Assembly (NCBI GenBank): GCA_963773085.1
Contig: CAVYZS010000004.1
Span: 1-64,000, forward strand
Direction of reading: 5' to 3'
DNA: 64,000 bases
Source of the DNA: JAENVT01 sp963773085
GTDB taxonomy: Bacteria; Actinomycetota; Acidimicrobiia; Acidimicrobiales; Ilumatobacteraceae
Shown here: positions 63,854-64,000 of the stretch, one piece after another
How positions within the stretch are numbered: the stretch's first letter is position 1
How the letters are laid out: the number at the start of each line of letters is the position of its first letter
Translations under genes and position numbers: made by a program
Notes under the pieces: model-generated
The model's input: only the letters and a program-made list of their open reading frames with translations
Databases searched by the model: none
What the model was told of the DNA's origin: nothing

Positions 63854-64000
63854 CTAACCCAGAGAGTCGCGGAAGGACCCAGCGTTGCGCACGAACTCCG
63901 CCAGCGAATCGCCGCCGAACTTGCGCTGCGCCTCGGCCGCGACGACCAGGGCAACCATGGTCTCGGCGACCACGCCCATGGCGGGCACCGCGGTGACGTC
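63854..64000 (-). CDS. aroC: Chorismate synthase, C-terminal 48 residues (cut by window edge)
   Basis: Reading from the window edge in the minus strand: DVTAVPAMGVVAETMVALV, then EAQRKFGGDSLAEFVRN and stop TAG at 63854-63856. The DVTAVPA--VVAE motif and GGDS-E are the conserved end of chorismate synthase, and aroC-aroK-aroB is a standard actinobacterial order. Confidence 0.92.
   Translation of the reverse strand, partial: DVTAVPAMGVVAETMVALVVAAEAQRKFGGDSLAEFVRNAGSFRDSLG

Overview
The window reads as high-GC chromosomal DNA of an actinobacterium. An Acidimicrobiia-like lineage is my best guess, but this is inference and I could not run a 16S search. The evidence is the gene order (aroC-aroK-aroB-aroQ-pepQ-efp-nusB, carAB-mihF-gmk-rpoZ-coaBC-metK-priA, def-fmt-rsmB, infC-rpmI-rplT-trmH-pheST, arg cluster, tyrS, rRNA), the actinobacterial integration host factor mIHF, a degenerate PriA, and a secreted protein with VFDTR repeats.

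Layout. 1-4,145: 23S (5' part only) and 16S rRNA on the minus strand, with a spacer lacking tRNAs. 4,146-12,238: rRNA leader and promoter, then (minus) tyrS, an alkyladenine DNA glycosylase and a tightly overlapping arg operon argC-B-D-F-R-H under an ArgR-type operator; argJ and argG are absent. 12,265-33,741: a mixed block of accessory genes on both strands: DUF4230, AlgH/YqgE, OsmC, a cysteine-desulfurase-like enzyme, MDR dehydrogenase, berberine-bridge oxidase, PPOX protein, methyltransferase, molybdopterin oxidoreductase, cytidylate-kinase-like protein, a ~1,860-residue single-chain biotin-dependent acyl-CoA carboxylase, a secreted beta-helix/FnIII/VFDTR protein and a DUF4389 membrane protein. 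33,820-39,376 (minus): infC-rpmI-rplT-trmH-pheS-pheT. 39,585-44,404: DUF1844 protein, then (minus) def-fmt-rsmB-moaB-hisG-csp-ATL. 44,427-55,807: small methyltransferase (+), then (minus) carA-carB-pyrD-mihF-gmk-rpoZ-coaBC-metK-priA. 56,102-59,184: a glycosyltransferase-methyltransferase fusion convergent with a DUF2079 membrane protein. 59,218-64,000 (minus): aroC (end only)-aroK-aroB-GNAT-aroQ-M24 peptidase-efp-nusB.

Most of the window is housekeeping: arginine, pyrimidine, shikimate, CoA and SAM synthesis together with translation factors. ArgR-like operators at both argC and carA link arginine and carbamoyl-phosphate supply. Many first-in-operon genes carry a TANNNT box 6-8 nt before the start codon, as expected for leaderless mRNAs. 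infC has only an ATA start, trmH only a CTG start overlapping the rplT stop, and pheST appears to have a leaderless leader peptide with alternative hairpins.

Data quality. argB, the large carboxylase, the secreted protein, pheT, moaB and carB are each split by single-base indels, mostly in short C/G runs. All regain normal length after a 1-nt correction, so I annotate them as genes with probable sequencing frameshifts, not as pseudogenes. I see no mobile element, CRISPR array, defence system or obvious new multi-gene system. The most interesting items are the regulatory sites, the carboxylase and the glycosyltransferase-methyltransferase fusion.
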